A stretch of 64,000 bases of DNA from Atriophallophorus winterbourni (lineage: Eukaryota; Platyhelminthes; Trematoda; Plagiorchiida; Microphallidae), in the NCBI GenBank assembly GCA_013407085.1, contig JACCGJ010006393.1:124001-188000 (forward strand). Direction: 5' to 3'. The position numbers and the translations under genes were made by a program. Numbering within the stretch: position 1 is the stretch's first letter; every line of letters starts with the position of its first letter. The notes below the pieces were generated by a model. The model saw only the letters and a list, made by a program, of their open reading frames with translations. It was not told where the DNA came from and did not search any database. Positions 21,966-33,337 of the stretch are shown piece by piece.

Positions 21966-23450
21966 TTTTGGAAGACCTATCAACGCAGTGAGACTTGATT
22001 GCTTGTTCATTCAGGTAAACGCATAATTTTGCTTTATAAAACGGGTCGAAATTGAAATAAATAAACACGATCAGCATGACACGTGTCGACAATAATTGAA
22101 TGCCTTGACTAGATTCCACACATTAATTTGTCCCATTTTTCTTCTTTTTTCTATCAAGCATAGTTGATCATTTGTTGCGTAATTTCGAAAACAGGTGTTA
22201 TGTAACTAGGTAATAAAAAGTAGATATAGTGTGTAGTCAATTTCCAATATAACTACGCACCATTCAGCACCTGTTTGTAGTGATTATTTAGTTATAATTT
22301 CATCATTTATATGATTAGAACCTTGTCTCTGACTAAAAGATATACTGTGATGTCAGTTTTACCAATTTTAATGACAGTAAATTAGATTATCGGGTCATTT
22401 ATTTTTACGGGAATTTATCTTCCAAGCATCAAACAATAATGTGATCAAGTATTTTTTGCTTGGTATATTTTGAGAGCTGCATTCAACGTGTGAAACTTGC
22501 ATTTATTTTTTCCAATAAATCAATTGAAATGAAAATTGTTCAACTAGTTTAGCATGAGCAAAGTAATGTGATGCTAACATCCCCCGCACTTAAGAAACCT
22601 ATGTATAACTTAGTTTAGCATGAATTTTCCAAACAAATTTTTCTTCGTATTTTCATCCCATCAGTTAATCTAGTTTAAAGCAAAACGGCTGTATCCCACA
22701 AATCAATTTTATATACTTGTGTTCATGCGAACAGATATTCTCAAAAATACTCAATTTTGCTCAAAGTTTAAAATTTACAAACATATATCTCGTTGAAAAC
22801 ATTTGAGCAATAATAGTTATCACGAAGGTTGCATCTGATACGGGGAAATAACGGTTTCAGTTGAATCTCTCCAAATCATTCTGAGCAGGTTGACGAGTAT
22901 TCACGCAGTTGAATGCTCACCATCAGCGAATAGTATTGTGTTTGTAGCATTAATAAGATTGATCGGTCGTTCACGGCTTTCAATTGTAAAATGGAAAAAG
23001 CAATCATCGACGTTATATTTCTGTATATTAAAATATTATTGTTCAAACTCAATCATTCAATGATTAGACTTCACACAAATATGTTCATGACATGCATAAA
23101 ATTACATTTTGGATGAGATGATTCAAAATAATAATAAGTTATTATTTCATCTTCAAAATCATAGTGGATGTAACGGTATAGATATAAAGTATATTACGCA
23201 TTGAATAACAAAATATCCTTCCAAAGTAAACTTCACATTATTTCTGATTAATATAATGCTTCTTGAATTCACCGAGAAAATTACTGATCATAAATTTATA
23301 ATTGTCGATGAAGATTCATAAATAGATATAAGCTGCACTTGATCTCCACGGTAATCAGATTAGCGCTCCCGAAATTTGAATGGTGGGTCTGATTATGAGT
23401 CAATTGACCGAATGTAAACAAATGCTTGTATTTTGATTAATGACATCTCT
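21966..23450. other. Anonymous AT-rich DNA
   Basis: No gene or repeat recognised. Confidence 0.35.
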
Positions 23451-23454
23451 TACA

Positions 23455-23610
23455 CGTCCACAGCGTATCGAATGCCTGGCTGCTTGCCGCAAACAAGTGA
23501 AGACGGTGAGACTAGTTTGAGTGATCCATGAATAATGTATAAATAGTAAGTGAATTTGAACTTGGAAGCAACTATATTTCAGATTGGTACAACGAAACAT
23601 TAGAGGGCTC
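23455..23610 (+). repeat. Diverged copy of CCGGTTTCTGGCTG family
   Basis: GCCTGGCTGCTTGCCG and AAGTGAAGACGGTGAG correspond to the family core, followed by a GTAAGTGAATTTGAACTTGG block. Weak match. Confidence 0.4.
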
Positions 23611-24179
23611 ACCTACACACGGGGTCTGATTGATAAAAATTACGAGTTAACAAAGCACTTCAAATTAACTATTTTCATAAATATTTGTCGTTCTGTCGAG
23701 AAAAATAATACTTAACTTATGATATGATTAATCAAAATGGCAATTAAAGCGAAACAATTTCAAAGGTAGCGGTTCTACTGAACTGAATTTCATTTGAACT
23801 GTTATTTCACGAAATTATCACGTCAATTGCGAAGCTTTTAGGTCAGATTAATTAAAACTGAAATATGTTTTGTTGTTGTTATTACATTTGTAGTAAACAG
23901 GTCGATATAGAATGCGGCAAAATATTTATATGCAAATAATACTTCAATGGAAATATCCAGACTTGATGTCTACACAAACAAAAGCAAAATCAAATCAAGA
24001 TTTATTCTTAATAAAAATGTATATCAAAGTGCCGGGTACATGCGGAGTCGAATTTCAGTTTATTCTGAAATTAAATATAAAGTCGATATGCATATACGTA
24101 AGAGGTGTAACTGTGGGAAAAGAAAATAGATAATTCATCGAAAAGCCCATAGTTGCGTGGATTCTCAGTACAAAGAACC

Positions 24180-24310
24180 AACGGCCGGTTTCGTAATGTT
24201 TGCACTCATCACAGTGGCGAGACAATGCGGTTCCTGTTCCTACTGTGTTCACCTGATGAATGTGGACAGTCCGAAACCGGTTGTGGGGTTTGTGATGGAA
24301 ATGCATGCAA
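24180..24310 (-). repeat. Short interspersed repeat with repeated CCGGTT blocks
   Basis: Contains GGCCGGTTTCGTAATGTTTG, CACCTGATGAATGTGGACAG, GAAACCGGTTGTGGGGTTTG and GGAAATGCATGCAAATA. A further fragment follows at 24440-24515. Confidence 0.55.
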
Positions 24311-25259
24311 ATACTGATATTAATTGAAGCGTATATGTTCAACGCGCATATGATTGAATTGGAAGTTTTTGCTGCTTTGATTCAACTGTGGCTCATAATT
24401 TTCAATTGAGCTTGCCATTTCTCTATTGATTCAAGACCTGCAGATCAGGATCGTACTGTCCCTACCTGACGAATGCAAACAACACGAAATCTACCGTGAT
24501 AGTGCAACTTAGGTTTATTGTTCATGCTTTTATATTTAAGCCAACCACTTGCGCGTGGTCCTATGTGAATGGGAACGGCTTTATCCAACGGTGTCTCAAC
24601 ATTTCAAAATCTGGTAATATAAGTTAACATTTTAAACCTGGGCGTGATCTTTTATATTGAAGTAACAATTGTTTCAATGTGTATCATACTAGTAAAGTAC
24701 TGATTCGTTATGAGTCTAGCCAAGCTATAATATAATCGATGCTAAAATGGGTGGTGAAACTGTTTTCATTGATTGGAAAACCGATGCTGTAAATAACATA
24801 AATAAATGAAACAAATGGATTTAATAATTAATTAATTATATTGCTCACTATGGAGTGTATTGCGATCTTCAAATCTGCTGATTGATTCCTTCCTCTTGAG
24901 TGACAAGAGTACTCGTCAAATTCGTTTCCTTCAGTGTTCTGGTTTGTGAAGTATAACATGTGGGATTATTTGAAGTGATTTTAACAATCAAAGTTTTGTG
25001 ATATTAGGAGAAATCTTTTTAAACAATCAGTACGAGCGTCTAGAATTTTACAAAGTTTTGATCTAAATTTCCTTTGTAATATTATCACTTATTTGAACCT
25101 ACCAGTAGAAGCAAATGTGCTAACGTTGAACTTGTTTAATTGTTCATGTGTCGTATCTTCATTACAAAATCATACGTGCATATTTAATGCCCATGTTGTA
25201 TTAGTAGCTTATATAATCTATTTTGATATTAACGGATAATCTACATGGTAATTTCAACT

Positions 25260-25426
25260 GATGCAATACAACCGAGTTCTGTCTATCGTTGTCAGCTCTG
25301 CGTGAGAGATTGTTCCTCCCGAATCGGACTGTTTAGTCATTCAATAAGCTGTAGAACATGAAAATTCATGCGATTGTGATGTGCATCTATGGTCGACGTC
25401 GACCGAAGGAGGCCAACAACAACAAT
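25260..25426 (+). mobile_element. 5'-truncated RTE copy, 3' end only
   Basis: Starts GATGCAATACAACCGAG, continues through CCCGAATCGGACTGTTTAG and ends GGAGGCCAACAACAACAA, matching the 3' end of the full-length RTE. About 165 bp remains. Confidence 0.85.
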
Positions 25427-25929
25427 TCAACAGTTCAATAGAAGCCAACTAGAAATACCGTGCAGAACGGGAATTAATGTTTTCTTTTCGTTTTGTAAAA
25501 GGCTTCGTGCAAGAATTCTGATTCAAAGGAAGCAAGTCACAGAAATTTAACAAATTTGCAAATAAAATTAGCTAGTTCGCGGTCTGTGGGTTTCCTTAAC
25601 ATGCCGTGAAACATCTTTAATAGGGCAAATGAATTGCGACAAAACGTAAAAGTAACCACAATCAATAATTACACAAAACATGTATGTCAGTACTAATGTT
25701 TCCTCGGGTAAAAGTGAATAAATACACAGCATGAATGTCCCAAAATATTGGAAGCCACCTCTGTAACCGTCAACAAGTTTGCGATATTCACAGTAGCTAA
25801 CAAATGGTGACCTGTTCCCATTCACCTCACAAGTCACTTCTTAAACCCGAGGCACGGAATAAAAAGCGGAAAGAATCCAATCGAAACAAACCGACTAAAC
25901 GTGTAAAGTGATAATAAAAGTTTTTATGG

Positions 25930-26062
25930 GATTGAATCTGTTTGACAAAAGAACATCCACCAAAGCATACTGAAACAGGCCTTACTGTCTCGACTCGATG
26001 AAGGCAAACGGCCAAAAACCTGTGGTGGTGTTTGAGGGATGGGGATGTGAGCACCACAATGC
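25930..26062 (-). repeat. Short interspersed repeat (CCGGTTTCTGGCTG family)
   Basis: Reverse orientation: GATGAAGGCAAACGGCC, AAAACCTGTGGTGGTG, GGGGATGTGAGCACCACAAT. The last block is identical at 36373-36390. Confidence 0.6.
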
Positions 26063-26149
26063 ATCCACCAAATACCTTTTCACCCCAAAGTATACAAACA
26101 TATCGAGCTCAAAATATTTTAATTTGTATGCATTTCCATCAGATTCACA

Positions 26150-26400
26150 CCACAACCGGTTTGGTGCGGTTTGAGCTTATCAGGTGAGGACAGTACGATC
26201 AGGATCCGCGAGCCATATAACAGTTGAGAAATGGTTAATAAAGTTGGCGGTCGGTCGAATAAGGTTGACAAAAGTAACCTGTTTTATCACACGTTCCTGA
26301 ACATATGTAGATGGATTAAACATATTGGCTTGAACAAACATGCATGTAAATGAACATGTCGGTCGTGCCAACCTCATCCAACAGTGGCATACAACTTCAT
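26150..26400 (+). repeat. Short interspersed repeat
   Basis: Blocks CACAACCGGTTTGGTGCGG, CAGGTGAGGACAGTACGATC, GGATCCGCGAGCC, then GTCGGTCGTGCCAACCTC and CAACAGTGGCATACAA. Related to 10030-10240. It abuts the CR1 element that follows. Confidence 0.65.
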
Positions 26401-26486
26401 TCCTTTGTTTAAAACACGCCGGGTAGATTGACAGATACTATCAGAGATACAGCAGATGTTCTAGCAATCTTTTATGCGCAAGCCTT

Positions 26487-27107
26487 TTGTTCAACGGTGT
26501 TGCACTTCTAACACCGCTCTGTGCAATAGATTATGAAAGCCTAAGTGATGACGATGTGAATCCTACGGTTGCGCGAAAGTTTATACGCAGGCTAAACGTT
26601 AACATATCCCCGGGGGAAGATAGAATAACGCCGGTTTTTCTGAAGAAATGTGAGCTGAATGTTTTCAGCCCACTATGCGATTTATTTAAACTTATACTTA
26701 ATACGGAAATCGTAAAAACCGACTGGAAAACCTTAAATATGACAAAAATCTACAAAGGTTGCAGTCATTCGGATCCAACCAATTACCGCTCGGTGACGCT
26801 CCTTTCAGTAGTTTCTGAAGTATTGGAACGCTCGGTGTGTGAAGCTGTTATCAGGCTCCTCGGAAGCCATGAAATTCGTTCGGAGACACAAAATGGATTT
26901 AGAAAAACATAATCATGTTTATCTACGTTGCTCACGACTATAAACGATTGGACGCAATCAGTAGACGAAGGGAGTTGCGTACATGCCTGTTACTTAGGTA
27001 AATCTAAAGCATTCGATCGAGTTGATCACTCCTTACTACTTGAAAAACTGCGGGTTGTTTGTGTGGCTGGAAATCTACTTTCTTGGTTCAAAAGTTACAT
27101 ATGTCTT
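26487..27107 (+). pseudogene. CR1 reverse transcriptase, fingers and palm start
   Basis: Two consecutive frames. 26487-26912 contains GEDRITPVFLKKC, LNMTKIYKGCSHSDPTNYRS and ends at QNGFRKT before TAA. From 26928 the next frame gives LTTINDWTQSVDEGS, then YLGKSKAFDRVDHSLLLEKL with the palm motif Asp of AFDRVDH. The element's order and motifs fit CR1/Jockey RT domains 0-3. A stop and frame change near 26910 break it. Confidence 0.85.
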
Positions 27108-27111
27108 ACAT

Positions 27112-27690
27112 ACCTCTTTGATTTTTCGTACCGTCATCTGAGGGGTTACTTGATCCTGCTGTTCAACATTCTGCGTACAGTGGATCACCCACTTGAACAC
27201 CTGTTTCATCGGCAAGAAGCACGTGGTAGCGGATCGCAGGGCTACAAGTTAATTATTCCACACTACAGATCAAATTGTCTAAGGTTTTTTGCTGTTGAAG
27301 TTTGTTTTATATGGAACTCTCTGACCCCACATATCATTTGCGCATCAAGCCTGAACTTGTTCAAGGCTGAACTTGACAAGTATATGTCAAACAACACCCA
27401 ATAATCGTCCCTGTGTATTGAACCAACATGAACCAGACAAACATGCAACAAAGTGTTTTTGATTACATATTCTTTTTTGTAATAGTTGTCATCCAATGGT
27501 ACATGTAAAGCAATTGCTTTTATCACCATAAAATGTTGATTCTTGATGTTGATTAAATTCAACCTCGCACCTGAATACACGTGCTGACTTTCCATATTGA
27601 TAAAACATTCGTGATGCTTTTTGCAATCCCTATATTTTTATTCTATGGTTACTGTAAAGTATTTGCTTTTTGAACCCGTAAAACTTTGAA
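27112..27690 (+). mobile_element. Nested CR1 3' fragment
   Basis: From ACCTCTTTGA onward the sequence follows the C-terminal coding end and 3' UTR of the 17.0-18.0 kb CR1 copy. It encodes FDFSYRHLRGYLILLFNIL, IWNSLTPHIIC and FKAELDKYMS, and ends at the ACTTTGAATT tail (27683). About 165 bp (27395-27560) within its 3' UTR have no counterpart in the other copy. It sits inside an older CR1 element in the same orientation. Confidence 0.82.
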
Positions 27691-27694
27691 TTAC

Positions 27695-28900
27695 TTTGCA
27701 TCTGAACACAAAGCGAATGTCAGAATAGATATCGAAATTTTCCGAAATATTAAAGCCGAGACCGCCATCGCACAAAGTTCGGTACTCGGTCCAATACTGT
27801 TCCTAATATTTATGAATGATCTTACGCAACTGGTACGATGTAAACGTTTTCTTTTCACCGAAGATGTAAAAATTTAGATAAATGTCCACTCTGCTGATGG
27901 TTGCATAGTTTTACAAGCAGACCTAAATAAGCTGCACCGGTGGTCAATTCAGAACAAGCTACCTATTAAAATCCGCGAGTGCGAAATGTTTCAAGATGAG
28001 AAACCCTTCCCGTTCTCGTACGTACTTGACAGTATCAAGCTTGAGTGGAGCATAACGCAGAAAGATCTCGGCATCTGTGCGGAAATTTGAATAAAACAGT
28101 CTAACGTACGAGGCCGTCTATAGTCGTGCATGCAATGTACTTAGTTTAATAAAACGAATTTTCTGACATCTCCTACCGCATTCAATTTTGAAGGTACTCA
28201 ATATATACATACACACACTTGTGGATTATACATTACAAGCGTGGATAAAAGGCATGGAAAAAGACAACTCGCTTCTTAAAAGCATTTATTATAAGTCAAC
28301 TAAAATGGTTAATGGATTGTTTGAGCTACTCATTGAGCAGTGATTTACTAGCCTTAAATTGTGCAATCTCGAAATCATAGCTGGCCCAATACTGACATAC
28401 CGAATAAGCTTTACGACGTCTAACAAAATCAGACACCGCTTTAAAATCACTTCGAATCTCCCGGCCCGCAGTACAATCTGACGCTTCAAATCCCTCATTT
28501 TTGATTAAACTGTCGCCGTAACTTGTACGTAGTCCGTGTATGCTTTCTGCGAAACAGTTTAGCGCCAGAAATTGTTTTTTCACCAAATGAAATGATCTTT
28601 AAATAAACGTTACAATCTCTTATGTTGAATAATACTGTGCTAGTATCTGTTTATTGAAATCTCTTAATACTTCCATTTTATACACAAACTTGGAAGAAGA
28701 AATTCAATTAAACTATTATTTCCGATCGACATTTCCTCTCAGTATGTCATAAATTGAAATTACGTTTACTCCTTCTCTGAAAAATATGGCTGTAAACATG
28801 AAAGTACGATTCGTTCATCTTTTATACGTATACCCTATGGTATTGTACAGCTATTTGCTTTTCGAACCATAAATCTTGGATCTTGAATCTTGAAAAATGA
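27695..28900 (+). pseudogene. CR1 reverse transcriptase palm end, thumb and 3' UTR
   Basis: 27695-27877 encodes RNIKAETAIAQSSVLGPILF and IFMNDLTQLVRC. After stops the RT thumb can still be followed (WSIQNKLPIKIREC; SITQKDLGIC). The 28300-28895 part aligns with 47600-48221, which is the 3' part of another copy. The YADD motif is decayed. Confidence 0.75.
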
Positions 28901-28939
28901 TTATTTTTTCACCGATTCACGGCATGCGGATTTTAATCT

Positions 28940-29010
28940 GATTCTTCTTACCTGATCAGTTCAAACGGAACGAAACAGGTCTCACAGCTGTGGATGGTAA
29001 TAGAATGAGC
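28940..29010 (+). repeat. Short interspersed repeat fragment
   Basis: TTACCTGATCAGTTCAAACGG and ACGAAACAGGTCTCACAGC resemble the 24450-24510 and 53250-53300 copies. Confidence 0.45.
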
Positions 29011-29039
29011 CCCTACTATATATAAAATGCTCACATGTA

Positions 29040-30050
29040 GTGAGCGTCTTAAATAGGGTCTGACAACTAAGACCAACTCCTGGCCTGCATGAGTGACTTC
29101 GACAAGCCGGGTGGAACTGATCTAACTGACATGATAAGGGGCGAAGGCGGGTGACTGGCTCGTTAAAACCAGTTTGGTTTGGGGAGATGGAGCTCGTCAG
29201 CTAACGGCAATCCATCTAGAGTAGGCAAACCCTGAATTTACCCCCCCCCGCTGCATTGCGTGTTACTCGATTGCGGGAAAGGCTTCAAGAGAAAACCCCG
29301 AAGAAAAATCCGGAGAGAAGTCCCTTGGGTGGATAACTGTGGCACATAAATTTTTATCTGTCAACTATCTGCGTTTAAACTTGATAGCCTTATGAAACCC
29401 GGACCAATATAAGAAGCTCATTGATGATATCGCTGAGTAATTCCCCATTTGAACAACAGTGGACCAGACTGAACGTCTCTAACCAGACTGCGCCATTAGA
29501 AAACCTAGGCACCATTTCTCGCCTCGGCGTTACTGGATCAATCAGAACCTCATTTTTCTCTCTGCCGACGCAAGAGGTGCTCGAATGCATTCTGTTTCTG
29601 ATAACCGCCTGGTAAGGAAAGTTGGCTAGACTGGGCGAAAACTACATCTCAAATGACACCTGCAGCGAACACAGGAGAATTTGTAAAACTGTTTCGCCTG
29701 ATTCGCACGACATCCGGAAGCTGTAGTTTTAGCACGAACCACAGAGATTCGTAAGGACAGCTGACCTTTGACCTTGATTATAAGATATATAAGTGGGTTG
29801 AGCATTTCAGCCAGTTACTGAACCACTCGTCAGCTAAAAGTACTGTTATCACTGCTCAAGTACAAAATTGCTGTAATCCAGTAAACTGCGATGCCCCATC
29901 GGAGTACGAGATTTCAAGTGTCTTGCGACGAATGAAGAACGGCACTCCCGGTAAAATTCGTTCTAGCTCTCACTGTATGGATAGTGCTCTGAGTGCGACT
30001 CCTGTACACAAGAAATGAGCAAAAGAAATGAGAGCTACTGGTTGGAATTG
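29040..30050 (+). mobile_element. RTE-type LINE remnant, 5' portion
   Basis: 29040-29345 follows the 5' leader of the full-length RTE (minus strand 16230-15920 there): GGCCTGCATGAGTG, GGGAAAGGCTTCA, AAAATCCGGAGAGAAGTCCC, at clearly lower identity, so it is a different subfamily or an older copy. Further on, EYEISSVLRRMKNGTPGK (29905-29955) matches the entry to the RTE reverse transcriptase. Stops are frequent. The 29350-29880 part is probably the endonuclease and linker, but I cannot place its motifs with confidence. Confidence 0.65.
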
Positions 30051-30362
30051 TGATAATATCGGACTTGCGATTTATGCTTGAAATGTTTTCTAAGTCTACT
30101 GGAATGTGGTCTACCTAAGCAAACAAAGATAATTAGATTTTCCGATTATGGGCAAATGTGTGACAGTAAAGTTTGTTATGGACAGACCAAAGTGGAGACA
30201 AGTTGCCGAGGCCCTATGTTCCTCCAGGAACTCAAGGGATTAAGTCAAGTAAGTCAATGTTCGCTTAACATTAAAATATATATATTTTGGATTGAGTTGT
30301 ATTCGGTTTTACCGATTTGCTCCTGTCCACGCTCTCTGTTGACCACAAGCCATTTAAAAATG

Positions 30363-30546
30363 TTAGAATTTGTTACCACTTACTAAACTTGTGCTGCCAT
30401 GTATCAAGGATTCTGTCGGTCCTGCAACATCTCGGGATGTACTTACTTCATCTCCGATAGAACTGCGAAAAGTTGACTTGCATATTTTCTTTCGAGTATT
30501 CCTTTTACCTCTGGCACGCTTGGCACAATTTTGAACGAAGTGTGCG
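30363..30546 (-). CDS. Kv4/Shal K+ channel, C-terminal exon (probably last)
   Basis: The acceptor TTTTTTTGCTTCAG precedes base 30546 on the minus strand. The first base C completes the TG left by the 33171-33337 exon to give Cys. The frame then runs AHFVQNCAKRARGKRNTRKK and on for 60 residues to TAA at 30365-30363. It is Lys/Arg-rich, then Ser/Thr-rich. A perfect donor GTAAGT follows GDE at 30447, so an alternative is a 100-nt internal exon (30447-30546, phase 0) with a further exon downstream. Vertebrate Kv4 tails also carry a basic patch (SRRHKK) before a Ser-rich end, but sequence identity here is low. The link to Kv4 rests on phase and order. It acts in the cytoplasm as the channel's distal tail. 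Confidence 0.55.
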
Positions 30547-30804
30547 CTGAAGCAAAAAAACATATATAGGTGTAGATAAATCGTGAAAAATATATACAAC
30601 TGCGAACTCACTAAATTATTTTTGATGAGCTGATAACTGTGTGCGATGGTATTACAAGTTCATGAAAGTAAGCATTTCTACTCTTAGTATAATTACATCT
30701 CATTGATGTTGCCGCTCGCTTTTGAACTACTGTAATCTTCGTTGAACATGAGAGTATACACGAAACGTGTGCTCCTAAAGTAACATAATCCTAAGATCAA
30801 AACC

Positions 30805-31215
30805 TCATCCCTTTGTGGAGGTGCGAAGTGCATTATCGACTAGTACGAATCACAAGTTTTCGGATGATATGCAGAACATCACTCTCCAAAACAACAGAAG
30901 AGAAGCTTTCAAAAGGATTCCACGAAACAACATATTCGACAACCCAATTAAATGGAAAACATCTTGCACTATCTAACTATCCCAGCTTTATGAAGAGTTG
31001 AATCGAGCAGCTCGGTGTAAAATCAATTCACAAATGAGATCGAAGTAACCATCGATACAAACATGTTGAGGTCAGCGTTGTAGTTACGTGATTTGTCTAC
31101 CAATGGCAGTCATCAAACATCAACTTTTTCCACATGCGTAATAGACTTGTTTGACCAATTGGCATTTTCTTGTGTTGTGGGATTCATGGCTGAACGCGAT
31201 TATCGTTTGACATGA
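30805..31215 (+). mobile_element. LTR-like repeat, diverged copy
   Basis: Encodes RCEVHYRLVRITSF near the start and ends with a TTTGACCAATTGGCATTTTC and TTGTGTTGTGGGATTCATGG block. Both blocks recur in the same order on the minus strand at 62820-62340. Coding sequence followed by a non-coding block with AATAAA (clear in the other copy) suggests the 3' end of an LTR retrotransposon. Confidence 0.5.
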
Positions 31216-32569
31216 AAATCGGAACTTAGTCAAAAAGTGGGTGCGAAAAGATGGTTAGTTACGTGGTTAAAGTTAGATCGACTGTCCGCCAAGCGTGTGC
31301 AGACAACTTAATAGACATATTGAAGAGGAAGTGCGATATGGCCTCGATTGACTGACATGATCAAATCCACTCCTTCGTGCTTCACAATATGTGATATGTA
31401 TGATGAGCAACTTCGTCAATGAACAGTGCCCATGTGATCGATATTCCGTCACCGACTCACATGTGGTTAATATTTTCTTTCAAACGAAATTTATTTACAA
31501 ACATTTATCGCAGTTTTATGTAGATATAGAGAGACTTGTTCTCATTAACAGAGAACTACCTATTGATTTGTTACTATGTATTCATCGCGTCCAATTCAAT
31601 ATGCAATCGGTAGCCAATGATACACAAATAAAAAGGGATTCGGCTCTTTTTGTGCTGTATATGAGCGGTAAAAATATTATTGGCCAGATAAAAATTTCTC
31701 ATTTGGTAATAATTTATGCTCAATGAATAAGACAAATATACTAATCTGATTCCCTTGTTTGACCTGATGATGAAACCAGAAACTATACAGGTATTAACAT
31801 CACAGTACTCATTCAAGTGGCTATAAGTTCAAATGTGAAAGATTTAGCACTCAGGTAAAGAAGGAAGTCCTAAAAATTCAACACTCAAACTAACAGTCTA
31901 CTGCAACCTAATAGTTTTTGAAATAATTGCAAGTGAACATTTATCTCAAAATCACCAATGGAATAAGATCAATAATCAAGCATAGCGGAACGGAATTTTT
32001 GACGTGTAGCAAACGGGCAGTCAATCGAATTTTAATAAAGTTGTCAAAAAGGCGGCGCCGCTTGTCGACCGCAGTCGATACTTTGGGAACAATCAGAAAA
32101 AAATACAAAAACGAGCTTTTAAGTTAATCGACATTAAGCTAATGCGACTGTTGACGTGTGTGTCTAAATTCTGAAACTCTAAAATTGTTATTTGTCTTTA
32201 CATTTTATAAAAATCCACGACTTAATTGATCGCACAAACGAAGAAAACTCACATAGTTGCAGGATTTCCGATCATGAAAACTACAGCTGTTTATTACTGG
32301 TTTTACATTGAGCACGGATGTACAGCCATCCTGCACGGTGAAAATCGGTGGTGGGGTGTAGCTACATGTACGTTAGTTTAAACTAAAAATGTTCATCAAA
32401 ATATTGGTTAGCGTATCTACTAGTATTGAATGCAACAAACCGATGGGCATGTATAGGCGTATCGTCGTTTGAACAGTAATTTTCAGGTGTTTTGTTCCAA
32501 CACCATTATTCGTTTAAAGTTTGTGACTACTCGTCCGTGCCAAGCCCGTCGAAATATTCACAAAGTTGA

Positions 32570-32760
32570 TCACGACGGTTCGTAATGGAAGCACTGGACT
32601 TGAGTTTCGCTCTCATTTGAGCTCATCAGCTGTGCATATCACCCGCTTCGGGTGGGACTTGAATCTCGGATCATCCAAATTGTTGTCGAACACCTCAAGG
32701 CCTGGTCTACCGTCCACCGTTTGATGGTCGCAATTAGGCCTTCTTGAACCATTCGCCAAA
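32570..32760. repeat. Possible SINE remnant
   Basis: GC-richer block with GTAATGGAAGCACTGGACTTG, GAGCTCATCAG, CACCCGCTTCGGGTG (hairpin), GGGACTTGAATCTCGG (B-box-like) and CACCTCAAGGCCTGG. Only one copy is here; the tRNA-like origin is a guess from the B-box-like stretch. Confidence 0.35.
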
Positions 32761-33170
32761 CTGGCATATTTCAGTAGCTTTGTTTCAACGATCAGTCAAG
32801 ATAAAGTCATTATTCGTTTCAGGCACCATTAGTGACAGTGTCTGTTAGGTCAGAAAATGTTAATTTGCAAAATACATATAGATTTTAACGTCCGGGCATA
32901 TACCTACATTTAAATCTGTGTTGCATAATCTTGTGACGGATTACGAATGCATTGACAATCTCATTCAAACATTGATAGTAATTACAAGTTTTGAAACAGG
33001 AAAATCAGCTGGAACGTGTGCTTATATTTCCAAAAGACATTTGATTGCGATAAATTTTATTGAACTGCTTTTGTCTGCCATTCAAACTTAGATTTTAATT
33101 CGAAGTGATAAATCTTACCGAAACACTCTGTGTGTCTTACAAGAACAGACAAATTATAGAGAAAACTAAC

Positions 33171-33337
33171 CAAAATCTGCTAGGTTTGTGGTTATTGCCG
33201 TGTCCTTCATTGTGCAATAAGGTATGTCCTGCATCTTCGTTGGATGTTAAGTGTTTTCTCCTTTTGCGCCGAGACCTAATTGTTGATGAAGCTCGGTCAG
33301 ACGTTCCCGAAGATTCATCTACGATTAATTCGCGACC
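33171..33337 (-). CDS. Kv4/Shal K+ channel, cytoplasmic C-terminal exon
   Basis: A 167-nt exon with acceptor TTGACACAG before 33337 and donor GTTAGT after 33171. It starts in phase 0, exactly as the preceding exon ends, with GRELIVDESS. In Kv4 channels the conserved LLHCLEKTT is followed by (N)xEFxDE; GRELIVDE matches that position. A basic stretch RSRRKRRKH follows, as SRRHKK does in Kv4, then a His/Asn-rich part ending KPSRF with two bases over. The alternative, reading through the donor, adds a short hydrophobic end before TAA and looks less natural. Codon openness over the full exon on this strand supports it, but the low identity limits confidence. Confidence 0.65.

Larger units (their letters stand above)
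26425..28895 (+). mobile_element. CR1-type LINE interrupted by a second CR1 fragment
   Basis: The host LINE runs from about 26425 (RT N-terminal side: DVLAIFYAQAF, then GEDRITPVFLKKC and NYRSVTLLSVVSEVLER) to 27110 (FDRVDHSLL, LSWFKSYI). It resumes about 27695 (AQSSVLGPILFLIFMNDL, then KDLGIC) and continues into a 3' UTR ending at 28872-28893 with repeated ATCTTGA units. The gap 27112-27690 is a separate CR1 3' end. The related copy at 46640-48221 reads across the same point without that segment, which shows the insertion is secondary. The RT is dead: stops and frameshifts are frequent. Ends in short 3' tandem repeats, as CR1 elements do. Confidence 0.85.
30547..33170 (-). other. Kv4 intron with LTR-like insertion
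   Basis: 2.6-kb intron inferred from the flanking splice sites. It contains a 30.81-31.21 kb repeat shared with 62.3-62.8 kb and a possible SINE remnant near 32570-32740. The open frame at 31391-31726 has no recognised domain. Confidence 0.45.

Noticed and set aside
32625..32690. tRNA gene
   Set aside because: A B-box-like stretch is present, but no cloverleaf or A box can be drawn. Kept only as a possible SINE remnant.
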